Assembly: GCA_938743325.2 (NCBI GenBank)
Contig: OW568883.1
Location: 610,424-674,423 of the forward strand
Reading direction: 5' to 3'
DNA length: 64,000 nucleotides
Source: Pycnococcus provasolii
Taxonomy: Eukaryota > Chlorophyta > Pseudoscourfieldiophyceae > Pseudoscourfieldiales > Pycnococcaceae
The position numbers and the translations under genes were made by a program. Within the stretch, counting starts at the first letter, position 1. Each line of letters starts with the position of its first letter. The notes beneath the pieces are model-generated. The model had not been told where the DNA came from, did not search any database, and saw only the letters and a program-made list of their open reading frames with translations. Shown here one piece after another: positions 19,562 through 28,716 of the stretch.

Positions 19562-19757
19562 AACCTCGCGGCTTTTTGGTCGCCATCACAATCTCTTCTT
19601 CATTGGTCAGCTCCTTCATCTCCTCCTGCCCATGCTGCTCATCTCGCTCATTCTGTGGCGTCGTCGTCTGTGGTGGTGGTTCATTGCCGCGACCGCTATG
19701 CACACCGCCATACTTGTACGTCATTGCAATAACGAGTCCCGCTGGATTCCAGTCCAT
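18711..19757 (-). CDS. Myb/SANT-like protein with telobox-type third helix
   Basis: From the first in-frame ATG the product is 348 residues. A downstream ATG at 19,586 (MATKKPRG) would give a more typical nuclear protein and may be the true start, because the extra N-terminus is hydrophobic and unremarkable. A 13-residue poly-Asp tract and a basic KPKRRK nuclear signal come first. A Myb-like domain follows: SPWGEDETRVIIDYLQ, CWASISKEL, then VQVKDRWRNLC. The helix VKDRWRNL resembles the telobox of telomere-repeat-binding Myb proteins (VDLKDKWRNL). The C-terminal 150 residues are unrecognised. DNA binding is likely; telomere binding is speculation. Confidence 0.65.
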
Positions 19758-19952
19758 GAGTCCAAGAAAAACTACCGCGTTGGCAGCGAGACACGCGACG
19801 GCTAAATTGAAAAGCGCACGGGACAACTAGGAACCGCTCTTGCGGCGTGGGTTTTGCTCCGCTGGAGCGTGCTTTGTACGTGGTGACTGAAGCTTTGAGC
19901 TTTGAACGCACGAACATCTCGCCCATTCCCCACCTGTCAATGCCGCGGATAA

Positions 19953-20088
19953 TAGAAGGTGGTCAAAATTTCTAACCCTGACCCAAAAAGTACAAAGGTG
20001 TGGGTCTTGTTTGACAACGTTAGAAGGTGGTCAAAATTTCTAACCCTGACCCAAAAAGTACAAAGGTGTGGGTCTTGTTTGACAACGT
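19953..20088. repeat. 68-bp tandem repeat, two copies
   Basis: The unit beginning TAGAAGGTGGTCAAAATTTC occurs at 19,953-20,020 and 20,021-20,088 without differences. It contains TAACCCTGAC, a telomere-like core. A diverged copy in reverse orientation lies at about 26,299-26,353, so the unit is a dispersed element. Confidence 0.85.
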
Positions 20089-20537
20089 TAGATCGTGTCG
20101 CCGTTCGCGACGCGAAGCGGTAAGCGTCGCATGTAATGGCCCATCTATATTCGTCTCTCAACCTTGCCGCGACTGTGAGCGAGTATGGTGTGACATCACG
20201 CCGTCAGCGTGATGTCACGTTCTGGTGTCGCAGGGCTTAGGTCGCCAAACACAGCCGGCCCGACCAAATTCCTCGACCAACAGGATTAGGGCGCCGTCTT
20301 AGCTGGGTCCGGGTTAGGGTTAGGGTGCTCCTCACGCTAACAGCAGCGTCGTCGTCGTTTTCTTCTGTTTTTGTGTGCGTATCGGGCGAAGGCGTCGACG
20401 ACGCCGGCACCACTCGGCACGTCCAAAACGGCGCCAGCGGCGGCACCACCGGCACTAGAGGCGGCAGCGATATTTTCCTCCTCGTTGTTAACGACGATTG
20501 CGGCGGCGCCAGCGGCGGTCGGCGGAGTGAGTGGCGG
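20089..20537. other. Non-coding repeat-bearing sequence with interstitial telomere motif
   Basis: No convincing gene. It includes GGGTTAGGGTTAGGGTG near 20,310-20,326 (two and a half telomere units), a short inverted pair around the phrase ATCACGCCGTCAGCGTGAT (about 20,195-20,215), and Ala/Gly-type low-complexity triplets. Open frames here have no supporting similarity. Confidence 0.4.
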
Positions 20538-20790
20538 TGGTGGTGGTGTGCGCAACGGCATTGTCGGCACCCACCAAATGAAGGTGATGTAGCGACCATC
20601 GTGCGACAGTCCTGGCCTCCACACCATTTTTTTTGAAACACGTGCAAAAACGTGCACCTAGTCAGTTACGACGTAGTAGGTTGGGGGGCGTGATCGCGTG
20701 ACGGGGAGGTCTAATCGCGTGACGGGGAGGTCTAATCACGTGACGGGGAGGTTTGGAGAAATCGGAGTGGAAATACCACGTGTACTATTG
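20538..20790 (+). repeat. 253-bp dispersed repeat, copy A
   Basis: Base-for-base identical to 38,687-38,939, in the same orientation, 18,149 bp apart. It contains a CCATTTTTTTTGAAACACGTGC stretch and three tandem 19-bp units (…CGTGACGGGGAGGTCTAAT…). The minus strand has an open frame including HDGRYITFIWWVPTMP in both copies, but it runs out at both repeat edges. Identity implies a recent duplication or ongoing conversion. Confidence 0.9.
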
Positions 20791-21079
20791 ATATTCAGGG
20801 TGGCAATCAAAAAAAAAAGAAACAAAACAGGGTTAGGGACTAACCTAACCCGTAACCCTCCCCATCTCATCTCCCCTTGTTTGAAAACCCCTAACTAAAA
20901 CTCCTAACCCCGAAAAAGGACGTAAAAAAAAATCCAGAAATCGTCAAACCCCTGTTGTCAAGTGAGGCTTCAACGGGGAAGTCGTGAGTGACCTGCCCAC
21001 GGATTAATATGCCCTTGCTCCCACCTCCCCCTCCCCCCCCCCCCCCCGTCCCTGTCGCCCACCAGACGCGCATCACGCC
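20791..21079. other. Non-coding, telomere-like motifs head to head
   Basis: GGGTTAGGG at 20,830-20,838 is followed one base later by CTAACCTAACCC at 20,840-20,851, then GTAACCC and CCCCTAACT. A poly-C run lies at about 21,030-21,046. No gene is seen. Confidence 0.5.
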
Positions 21080-22285
21080 GTGCATGCATGCGTGCGTGCG
21101 CGTGCGCGAGCTTCGAAGGAGTCCGCGTCCGCTGCCGTTGGAGTGTCCGCTGCTTCTGCTTTAGGAGTTGGTGCTCTGGGAGCTCAGCCTGGAGGAGTTG
21201 CTGTTGAAGTTTCATCATCCACGGGAAAATTTGTGAATGCTGCTCTGCAACCTCGCAGATTCAAGAGGTACCACGACAACGCGGAGGACGACAACGACGA
21301 CAACAACAACAACGACAACAACAACGACGACGACGACGACGACGGACTCACGCAAGATGAAAAAATGGAGCGGGAAACCAGACGGAGACGACGCGACGGA
21401 AGCACGAGCCAAGGAACGCCGCTCTTCACCGCGGTGCACGCGTCAACAACAAACTCACGAGACGCCGCGAACCGGCCTGCGCGACTTACCACGCAGCACC
21501 TCGTGAACTTCTACCAGAGGTGCAATCCAAGCGGATTTCACTACAACTCCGCGTTTAACCCGAGAAGACTGCTCGCCAAGAACGGACGCGCGTGCCTCAA
21601 GCACGGGTACGACAACGAACACAACGACCTCATCCTCTACGTGAACATGGCACTCGAACCAACGCAAGAGGAACAGGGGGTGGTGGTGGTGGTGCTGCTG
21701 CTGCTGCAGCCGCAGCTGCAACCACTGCCCCTCTTCCCCCTCCGGCAAGCAGCGGAACAGCAGCCGCAGCCGCAGCTGCAACCGCTGATCCTCTTCCACC
21801 TCCCCCTCCTGCTTCAGAAGCGAACAACTCACCGCCGTCAGGAGACCCCTCTTCACGTCCGCCACGACGGTACACCGTCACAGACATGCTCGGCAGCGAA
21901 ACGTTCGGCCAGGTGGTGCGCTGCACGGATTCCGAAACGGGAAAGACGGTCGCCGTTAAGGTGATCAAGAACCAGCCGGCGTACTACCACCAGGCGCGCG
22001 TGGAGATCTCCATCGTGCTGAACACACGCTACGACCCGAACGGCGAGCGGCCTATCGTTCGCATGATGGACTACTTCGTGTTTCAAAAGCACCTCTGCCT
22101 AGTCTTCGAGGAGCTTTCGGTGAATCTGTACGAGCTCATTCGGCACAACGGATTCAAGGGCCTCAGCTTGAATCTTGTTCGCGTTTTTCTGAACCAGATT
22201 CTGCAGGCGCTGCACACGCTGCGGTAGGCGCGCGTCGTGCACTGTGACCTGAAGCCTGAGAACATCCTGCTTCGCCGCCTAGACA
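21080..22285 (+). pseudogene. Broken YAK1/DYRK-family kinase gene
   Basis: Two frames must be joined to follow this plant-type YAK1 kinase. Frame one carries the conserved pre-kinase region (VNFYQRCNP, then GYDNEHNDLILYVNM). The frame changes near 21,674 in an A-G-rich GAACAGGGGG run, after which frame two gives a Gly/Ala/Pro-rich linker and the kinase N-lobe: LGSETFGQVV (Gly loop), VAVKVIKNQPAYYHQA (Lys), YFVFQKHLCLVFE and NLYELI. An in-frame TAG at 22,225-22,227 interrupts it just before VVHCDLKPENILL, the catalytic loop. After about 22,285 all similarity ends, so the activation loop and C-lobe are absent. Frameshift, stop and truncation together mean no active kinase. Confidence 0.8.
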
Positions 22286-22374
22286 CGTCGGGCGATCGAC
22301 ATGCAGGATACTCCTGCTGGCGAGGCGTACTTTATCATTTCAAGCCGGGTGTAACAAAATGTTGTTGTTGTTTT

Positions 22375-23466
22375 TCATTTACATGGACAACAATAGCGTC
22401 GCTTCCCACAAGCACGGCACAAGTCTGTGCCGCACCCTTCCGCACCACAAGGGCAGTATCGCTTTTGCTTGTTCGTCGCCGTGCACAAGGATGCGCCACA
22501 CCCTTGCGCAGCGCAATCACAAAACTGCTTTTTTTTCCCCGTGGCACTGCAAAATGTTGCGCCGCACCCTTCCGCACCACAAGTGCAGAATCGCTTCAGC
22601 ATATTCGTCACGGTGCACAAGGATGCGCCGCCACATCCCTGCGCTCCGCAAGTGCAGTCCCTTTTCCGCCTCATAGTCACGGCGCATAAGAATGCGCCGC
22701 ATCCTTCCGCACCACAATCACAATCAACCGTGTGCTTCATCGTCACGGGGCACAACACTAAGTCTGGTGCGGCTTGACTCATCAGCGGCGGCGGCGGCGC
22801 CGGCGGCGGCGGCGCCGGCTGTGGCGGTACCTGGGGAGCACATGCAGCTGCGGCCTCGGTGTGATCATCATCGTCGTCGTCGTCATCGCCGTCGTCGTCA
22901 TCATCACCGTCGTCTTGCTCGTCGTCGTCGTGCTCGGCCTCGGTGTGATCATCATCGCCGTCGTCGTCATCATCATCGTCGTCGTGCTCGTCGTCGTCGT
23001 GCTCGGCATCGCTGTACCCGTCGTCGTCGTAAACGTCGCGTCGGCGCACGTGCCCCATCCCGCCGCCAGGCTCGGCGTTGAGGAGGAAGGGAGCGCATGG
23101 CATGCGCACAGGGCGTCCGTCAAGGACGCCCGGCAGCAACACCATTACAAATTCTCCGAGCAAGCCGCGTTCGCGCAGAGCCCAGCGCCCGCTTGGCATC
23201 AAAGCGATTTGCCCGCTCCCGTAACGGCGGAAGCCCGCGCCGTGCACGGACGCCCACGTGAGCGCAGAGCGCTCGTGCTCCCGTCTGCGGCGCCTCACGC
23301 CGCGGTCCGCAAAGCTCGGCCGCCCGACGATTCCGACGTACCGCGTGGCACGACGTGGCACGCCATCTGCAAACGCGCCGCGCATGCGCTCCGCAGCGAC
23401 ACGAGCGCGTCGCGCGCCATCGGGCGTCGTCGGGGGGGGTACGTCGTTTGGCGTCGCCACCGCCAT
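22375..23466 (-). CDS. Orphan protein with six Cys-rich tandem repeats
   Basis: A 363-residue protein from the ATG in good context (ACCCATGGCGG); upstream in-frame sequence is only translated GGACGTCC repeats. Residues 1-120 are basic and unrecognised. A very acidic Asp/His tract and a Pro-rich linker follow. Residues 236-363 hold five and a half tandem repeats of 22-24 residues, pattern [LF]C-x-[VA]T-x5-C-x-C-[GA]-A-[EQ]-GCG, for example CDCGAEGCG, CTCGAQGCG and CPCGAEGCG, with four Cys per unit. Regular Cys spacing suggests metal binding or disulfide knots. There is no signal peptide. I know no named family with this pattern; function is unknown. Confidence 0.55.
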   Translation of the reverse strand: MAVATPNDVPPPTTPDGARRARVAAERMRGAFADGVPRRATRYVGIVGRPSFADRGVRRRRREHERSALTWASVHGAGFRRYGSGQIALMPSGRWALRERGLLGEFVMVLLPGVLDGRPVRMPCAPFLLNAEPGGGMGHVRRRDVYDDDGYSDAEHDDDEHDDDDDDDDGDDDHTEAEHDDDEQDDGDDDDDGDDDDDDDDHTEAAAACAPQVPPQPAPPPPAPPPPLMSQAAPDLVLCPVTMKHTVDCDCGAEGCGAFLCAVTMRRKRDCTCGAQGCGGASLCTVTNMLKRFCTCGAEGCGATFCSATGKKKQFCDCAAQGCGASLCTATNKQKRYCPCGAEGCGTDLCRACGKRRYCCPCK

Positions 23467-23473
23467 GGGTGTT

Positions 23474-23648
23474 TTGGGACGTCCCGGGACGTCCAAGGGT
23501 GGGGTCCCGGAGGGGTCCTGGGACGTCCCACGGTCCCGGGACGCGCCGGGACGTCCCATGCCGAGGTCCCGGGACGCGCGGGGACGTCCGGCGTGGTCCT
23601 GGGACGTCCCAGCGACGTCCAAGGCCGTGGGACGTCCCCGGACGTCCG
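23474..23648. repeat. GGGACGTCC palindrome cluster
   Basis: About ten copies of GGACGTCC or GGGACGTCCC and related GGGACGCG motifs are packed in 175 bp, immediately upstream of the Cys-rich gene's ATG. Many are perfect 8-10 bp palindromes with an ACGT core. It may be a minisatellite or a regulatory array. Confidence 0.7.
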
Positions 23649-24117
23649 AGCAGAAAGTGTGACACAAAAAGAAAGACGAGCTCGTGATGCGCGTTTATGC
23701 TTGTCGGCGCGTGTTGTGACGTCTGTACCTGCCCTTGTTGCTGCAGTGAGCACTCACTCCCACAGGAAGGTGATGTCAGGCATGATGGTGTCGACGTCAG
23801 TGGTCTACTTGTCAGGTATATGACTCGCATCTGTTCCTCAAGGCTCAAGCACATGGGCGCGGCGGAACCGTCGATTGCCAGTCCAATAAGCATGCGACAT
23901 AGTAGTTGCACTTGTTGTATTTGCTTTGTCTTCAAGGTGCTCGCCTTTCTCCTCGTCGTCGTCAACTTCGTGAAAGAATTCCTTTGCAAATTCGCCGTTT
24001 GGTATGCTCTCGCATTTTCAGCCACTTCACTTTCACGCGGTACACCCCATCCGCGTCTCGTCGTACCCCTCGCACAACTGCGTACCAACTCGCCTAGTCT
24101 CGTTCACTTAAGTTAGT
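23649..24117. other. Unassigned sequence
   Basis: Open frames exist on both strands, but none shows a recognisable domain or convincing start. This stretch lies between the palindrome cluster and a small inverted-repeat element. Confidence 0.3.
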
Positions 24118-24259
24118 CGGGCCCGTATTTTTCATTTTTTCCCGGGCCCCTTGGGCCATTCTACGAAGGATCCCCGTTCAGTCCCTAGCAGGTTAAATTT
24201 TGCTTCCCCGGCGAACCAGGGTCCCCCGAAAATTTATTTGGAGGGGAAATACGAGCCCG
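24118..24259. mobile_element. Small inverted-repeat (MITE-like) element
   Basis: CGGGCCCGTATTT at 24,118-24,130 pairs with AAATACGAGCCCG at 24,247-24,259 (12 of 13). TTAA occurs shortly outside both ends, and the outer flanks also resemble each other in inverted orientation. At 142 bp with no coding capacity it resembles a MITE; boundaries and family are uncertain. Confidence 0.4.
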
Positions 24260-24392
24260 AACTTTTAACGGCTGTGTATAACCGTCTGTCTATGTCTAGT
24301 CGGTACACTCACACGTACCAACGGTCACATGCAGCCGCACCGCCCGCACGCGAGTGCGCCGAGCAGATTGATCGCTGCGCACGTCTATCCTC

Positions 24393-25697
24393 ATGGCTGA
24401 CGATGTCCCCGCAACCGCCAGTGCCGCTGTGCCCGCCGACGACGAGTGTGACGACAACCTTGGCGATGTCGGCAGCGACGTGGACGAAAACGACATCGGC
24501 AGCGACGTGGGCGATGACGACCTCGACAGCGACGACGACGTCGTGACTTCTCAGCCGAAGGAGGCACCGCTGCTGCCACCACCACCACCGTTTAGCCGGC
24601 GTCCTTATTTTACAGCAAAGATGCGAGAGCAACTCCATGAGTTGTTCCGCGAAGGCGCAGTCTCATGCCAAGGTGAAGCCTTGAAGGAGGTGAATACTTC
24701 AGCTATATTGAGTGCCATGAACCACCCGGCAGTGACAGCTGATCGCGTGCAACTGGAGTGGGCATCCTGGACCGGGGAAACTAGCACACGCGCTGGGACG
24801 AAAAGGAGGAAGAGGAGTAAGTCGCCTTCCAAACCGCCCCAGCAGAAGCAAGTGGGATCGCGCCGCTACAAACAGCAGCAAGCGCGCGAAGCCAAGGAAG
24901 CTGAGGCGGCGAAGTACTTGGCAGAGAACGCACGTCGCCGAGCGGAACAGGAAAGGGAGCAACGAAGCGTGATCGAGACACTCAAGCGTGAGACAAAGAG
25001 GCTCGACGAAGCCGTGCAGCCGTGCGAGTGCTTTCTACAAGGGGGCGCTGCATTCTTGCTTGACGACATCAAGGCATGCGCGAACGCGTTTGATGTTGCG
25101 AAGCAGGTACGCGACGCGACGGCAACGCTAGTCGATGACAAGCCACACCTCGCCAGCAACGTCTCGAGCATTATTGCGTTGGGAATTCGCGCCTACGACG
25201 TTCGACAGAGCCTTGCCAAGGCGTGCCAACTTGAGAGCTGGGCGAAGAGCTTCCTGACTCATCGCGTAGCATCCGACCGTCCCGTACCTGCTCTTCGCCT
25301 ACAAGGAGCTGACGAAGCAACTGCGAAGAAATCAGGGCGAGGGAAAGCAAAGGAGATGACGACTGTGGCGCAGGCGAAACAATGGTTAAAGTCAACCTTC
25401 GTGGCGCAGCGAGAAAGGCTCATCGCAGGCTACAACAAGACAGCCGCGCTCCTCGAGGGCGATGACGCAGCATGCAACGGCCTCGGCATCTTCACGCGTA
25501 AAGGCAATCATCTGGACATTTGTGTCGCGGGTAGCCGCCTTTGCCCGCTCTCACGGCTTGGCGAGGACAACAAGATGGCGGAGAATCTACGCGAGGAACT
25601 CGCGAAACTGGCAGGCGTGAAGGAGGTGCGGTCGGCGTATGTAGTCTCGACAGTGGAGGACGGCAACGCCGCTGCATCGGCGAGCGTTTCAGGCTGA
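24393..25697 (+). CDS. Orphan acidic/coiled-coil protein
   Basis: A 434-residue protein beginning at an ATG after a long open upstream gap. Residues 1-60 are highly acidic (repeated DVGSD and DSDDD). A Pro stretch leads to a helical segment (FTAKMREQLHELFREG to LEWASW, ~70-130) that has the look of a homeodomain-like helix-turn-helix but is not diagnostic. A KRRKRSKSPSK nuclear signal and a long charged coiled coil (~155-210) follow. The C-terminal half is helical and unrecognised. Codon use is compatible with a genuine gene, and the frame is intact over 1.3 kb. Probably nuclear; function unknown. Confidence 0.6.
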   Translation: MADDVPATASAAVPADDECDDNLGDVGSDVDENDIGSDVGDDDLDSDDDVVTSQPKEAPLLPPPPPFSRRPYFTAKMREQLHELFREGAVSCQGEALKEVNTSAILSAMNHPAVTADRVQLEWASWTGETSTRAGTKRRKRSKSPSKPPQQKQVGSRRYKQQQAREAKEAEAAKYLAENARRRAEQEREQRSVIETLKRETKRLDEAVQPCECFLQGGAAFLLDDIKACANAFDVAKQVRDATATLVDDKPHLASNVSSIIALGIRAYDVRQSLAKACQLESWAKSFLTHRVASDRPVPALRLQGADEATAKKSGRGKAKEMTTVAQAKQWLKSTFVAQRERLIAGYNKTAALLEGDDAACNGLGIFTRKGNHLDICVAGSRLCPLSRLGEDNKMAENLREELAKLAGVKEVRSAYVVSTVEDGNAAASASVSG

Positions 25698-27529
25698 ACA
25701 TTTGCTATAATTACTCCCATTAAATTATCAAATTATCAAATTAAGCCTCTCCATTTTTTTATATGCCACGTTATGGTATATATGCCTGTCGAGCAGATGC
25801 AGAACCCGCACAGATAAGTGCAAGAATTTTAGTTCTTTGTGCTCGCTCTGCTTGGAGGAGGGAGTCACAAAGCACGCGTCGTATGGGCCAGTGGGAGGTA
25901 CACGAGAACGTTGCATGAAACACCAAAAGCACGGTGATGAAAAGAAGAAGTAAATAAATAAAAAGAGTAAATAAAAAAGGAGTAATTTCAAAAAAGTCTT
26001 AAACAGTACAATCTTCTATAAACAAAATAGTCCTACAGCAGTATGTTGTAGTAAATCTTGTGACGCACTAAGTAGTCACTGCGTCACAGGAGCTAACCCC
26101 TCCCAATGATGATGAAGAAATATCAGAACAAGATCTCTCTTCTTGCTCAGATGACGTCGTAAGTTGCGTGGCCACCAAGTTGTTGTCCATGGTGGTAATG
26201 TTCAGGCACCCTTCGTTTCCGCCAAGACGAACGAGATTGGCCACCTCCGCCACCGTCTGTTCGAGGTCGTTCAGCGGAACGTCGGCATCGAAGTCACCAC
26301 GTTGTCAAACAAAACCCATGCCTTTGTAGTTTTTTAGTCAGGGTTAGAAATTGTTAGAAATTTAGAGGGAAATTCCAGGTTTCCAATGAATTTTCCTCTT
26401 TTTCCCCTTCTTTCTCCCTACATTTCCCCCTACATTTCCCCAAGCTCTCCGCCCTTTCCTCCCGCCTTTCCGGCGTCCGGAAAACCGGGGAGGGCGTCCG
26501 GAACTTACGGCTTTTCCGCACATGTCGAGGGGAAGTTCAACTCGCAAGAGATTGTATCACTGTGCAAGTCCTGAGTTCAAGTCGCAAGAGATCGTATCAC
26601 TTTTGCGCAAGCCCTGAGAGCCCCACCTGGTTTCTCCGTTTTGTTTTGACCGTTGGTCTCGACTCGCTGGCTCCAGATGCCATTCCGCTGGCAACCGGCC
26701 AGCGGGTGGGAACGCTTGACTAAAGCTTGAAACACCTGCTTGAAACTAACGTTTTAACTCTCATTTCCGCCTTTTCCGGCCGCTGCCTCGCCCATGCCGC
26801 GTCGCAACGTCTGCTGAGTGAGCCGCGCCACACTTTCTCCAGCGTCTGCTCATATGACCGCCCCGCGCAGACACCTCACCATGTGTGGGAACCGACGCCT
26901 CCTTGAGGCGAAGGGTCGGCGCGGGGCTGCGTCGAGACGACGTGGGCGGGAGGTGCGCTTGCTCGCTTGCCATTCGTTCATTGGTTGGTTTGCTCCACGC
27001 GTCTGCTTGGACTACCTGCACTGACACTTTCGAAGGGAGCAACAACCGTCTCGAAGAGGCGAAGGGTCGGCGCAGGATTGCGAGGCGACGGTTGGCAGGT
27101 CGGCGGGATGTGCAAGGACGACGGACGCGAGATGACTGGCGCTAGAAGGTACGTCTTAAGGTGTTCTTATTGCCTTTGTGTGCTGGTCGGAGGATGAGGC
27201 GCCTCATAACGGAGATTTTGGTCGGAGGAGGGGCGCCTCATAACGGAGATTTTGGTCGAAAAAATAATGGAACATCCCCCCTTTTTTTGAACCCCGTTGG
27301 GCAATTGACAGATGGATGGGGACACCTTGGTCGGTGGCCACAGGTCGATGGAGGGGGCGCTTCAAGGAGGAAACAAAGAAAAGAGAAAAGGCCGGAGGCG
27401 AGGGGCTGAGAGGTGGCCAGCGTAACTCACTGAATATTAGTATCTACAAATATAATAAAGGAAATTATAAATTACATTATATTAGTATAATGAGCGGAAA
27501 GATATGATCCCTAACCCGAACATGTCTAT
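25698..27529. other. Gene-free repeat region
   Basis: About 1.8 kb with no supportable gene. It contains the reverse-oriented diverged copy of the 68-bp element (about 26,299-26,353); a 40-43 bp tandem pair (26,534-26,573 and 26,574-26,616) based on TCGCAAGAGAT; two diverged GAGGCGAAGGGTCGGCG blocks (about 26,906 and 27,056); and a 35-bp tandem pair around CCTCATAACGGAGATTTTGG (27,185-27,255). The last ~100 bp are AT-rich. Confidence 0.5.
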
Positions 27530-27664
27530 GTAATTATTTCTTCGTACGCGTGTACTACATTTGCTTAAGGACGTCATGGACGTTGCATACGTGAAAACTT
27601 GCCCCGTAAGTGCCGTACGAATAACGTGTCATCTCCATGTTTTCCTGTAGTAATTACACGAAAT
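27530..27664 (+). repeat. 135-bp flanking direct repeat, left copy
   Basis: Matches 37,082-37,216 at 132 of 135 positions, same orientation. The unit starts GTAATTAT and has GTAATTAC eight bases before its end, so short inverted ends are present inside it. It brackets the tandem array, RPA-like gene and Rep-helicase gene. Confidence 0.85.
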
Positions 27665-27709
27665 AAATTACTTATTTACAACTTACGAAGTATTGTTGGC
27701 AACAGGGGG

Positions 27710-28294
27710 GAATGCCCGCTCCGCTCGCTGCATGCATCGTTGAATAGATAGCCTTTCCACTTCCTACGCGGCAAGAGTTTGCAAGCAAAGCGCAGTTGCA
27801 TGCGAGCACGCACCGCTCCGCCCGCCGAATGCCCGCTCCGCTCGCTGCATGCATCGTTGAATAGATAGCCTTTCCACTTCCTACGCGGCAAGAGTTTGCA
27901 AGCAAAGCGCAGTTGCATGCGAGCACGCACCGCTCCGCCCGCCGAATGCCCGCTCCGCTCGCTGCATGCATCGTTGAATAGATAGCCTTTCCACTTCCTA
28001 CGCGGCAAGAGTTTGCAAGCAAAGCGCAGTTGCATGCGAGCACGCACCGCTCCGCCCGCCGAATGCCCGCTCCGCTCGCTGCATGCATCGTTGAATAGAT
28101 AGCCTTTCCACTTCCTACGCGGCAAGAGTTTGCAAGCAAAGCGCAGTTGCATGCGAGCACGCACCGCTCCGCCCGCCGAATGCCCGCTCCGCTCGCTGCA
28201 TGCATCGTTGAATAGATAGCCTTTCCACTTCCTACGCGGCAAGAGTTTGCAAGCAAAGCGCAGTTGCATGCGAGCACGCACCGCTCCGCCCGCC
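27710..28294. repeat. 117-bp tandem array, five perfect copies
   Basis: Units start at 27,710, 27,827, 27,944, 28,061 and 28,178; I see no differences among them. Each contains GCATGCATCG and GTTGCATGCGAG (palindromic GCATGC cores). The period is a multiple of three, which is why frames stay open through the array; nothing suggests translation. Position at the left end of the element fits the subterminal tandem repeats of Helentron-type elements. Confidence 0.95.
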
Positions 28295-28716
28295 TGTGCG
28301 TCGTTCCGTCCCGTGAAAGGTTAGGCACGCATCGGCGCGCAGAGCCTCGCAAGGGGAAAACCTTGGCGAGAGCCTTTCATAATTCATTTCACAGAAACCA
28401 CGGGACCTCAAACTGACCTTGTCTCAACGACTTTCAGGTACGTTTGGCTTGAAAAGAACAAAAAACCAAAGTCGAGAATGAAACTCGATTTCGAGTTTGG
28501 GGCAGCGTTTTTTGCGGTGAGCGGAGGCGCGCCCCGGCGCGCGCCCATCACGTGATCCCGAAACCCATCACGTGATTTCCGCTCACGCCGTTTTGGGAAT
28601 GTTGGGTTCTTCCTTGATTGCGTCATCCCCGCTCGCGCCTTTTTGGGTTTAAGTTCTTGACTTGTTTTTTTTTCACCACTAACGACGTATACTCCTCCCA
28701 CACTCAGGTGCGTACA
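28295..28716. promoter_or_regulatory. Upstream region of the RPA-like gene
   Basis: Two CCCATCACGTGAT boxes (about 28,545-28,580) with perfect palindromic ATCACGTGAT cores flank a short spacer, preceded by a GC palindrome around GCGCGCCCCGGCGCGCGC. They are followed by a pyrimidine stretch and CACTCAG just before the start. These look like transcription-factor (G-box) sites for the element's genes; inference only. Confidence 0.45.

Noticed and set aside
20337-20657. Minus-strand frame shared with 38,621-38,806 (HDGRYITFIWWVPTMP)
   Set aside because: The shared portion comes only from the 253-bp repeat; outside it the two frames are unrelated, with no complete gene in either place.
21237-21506. 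Thr-rich and Val-rich frames over the acidic tract
   Set aside because: Alternative frames of the same GAC/AAC microsatellite that encodes the Asp/Asn tract of the YAK1 remnant.
27710-28294. CRISPR-like array
   Set aside because: Repeats are directly adjacent with no unique spacers, and the genome is eukaryotic.
27672-28352. Minus-strand open frames of 200-226 residues with five identical 39-residue repeats
   Set aside because: They are produced by the 117-bp tandem array, whose period is divisible by three; two frames are open at once and neither has other protein-like features.
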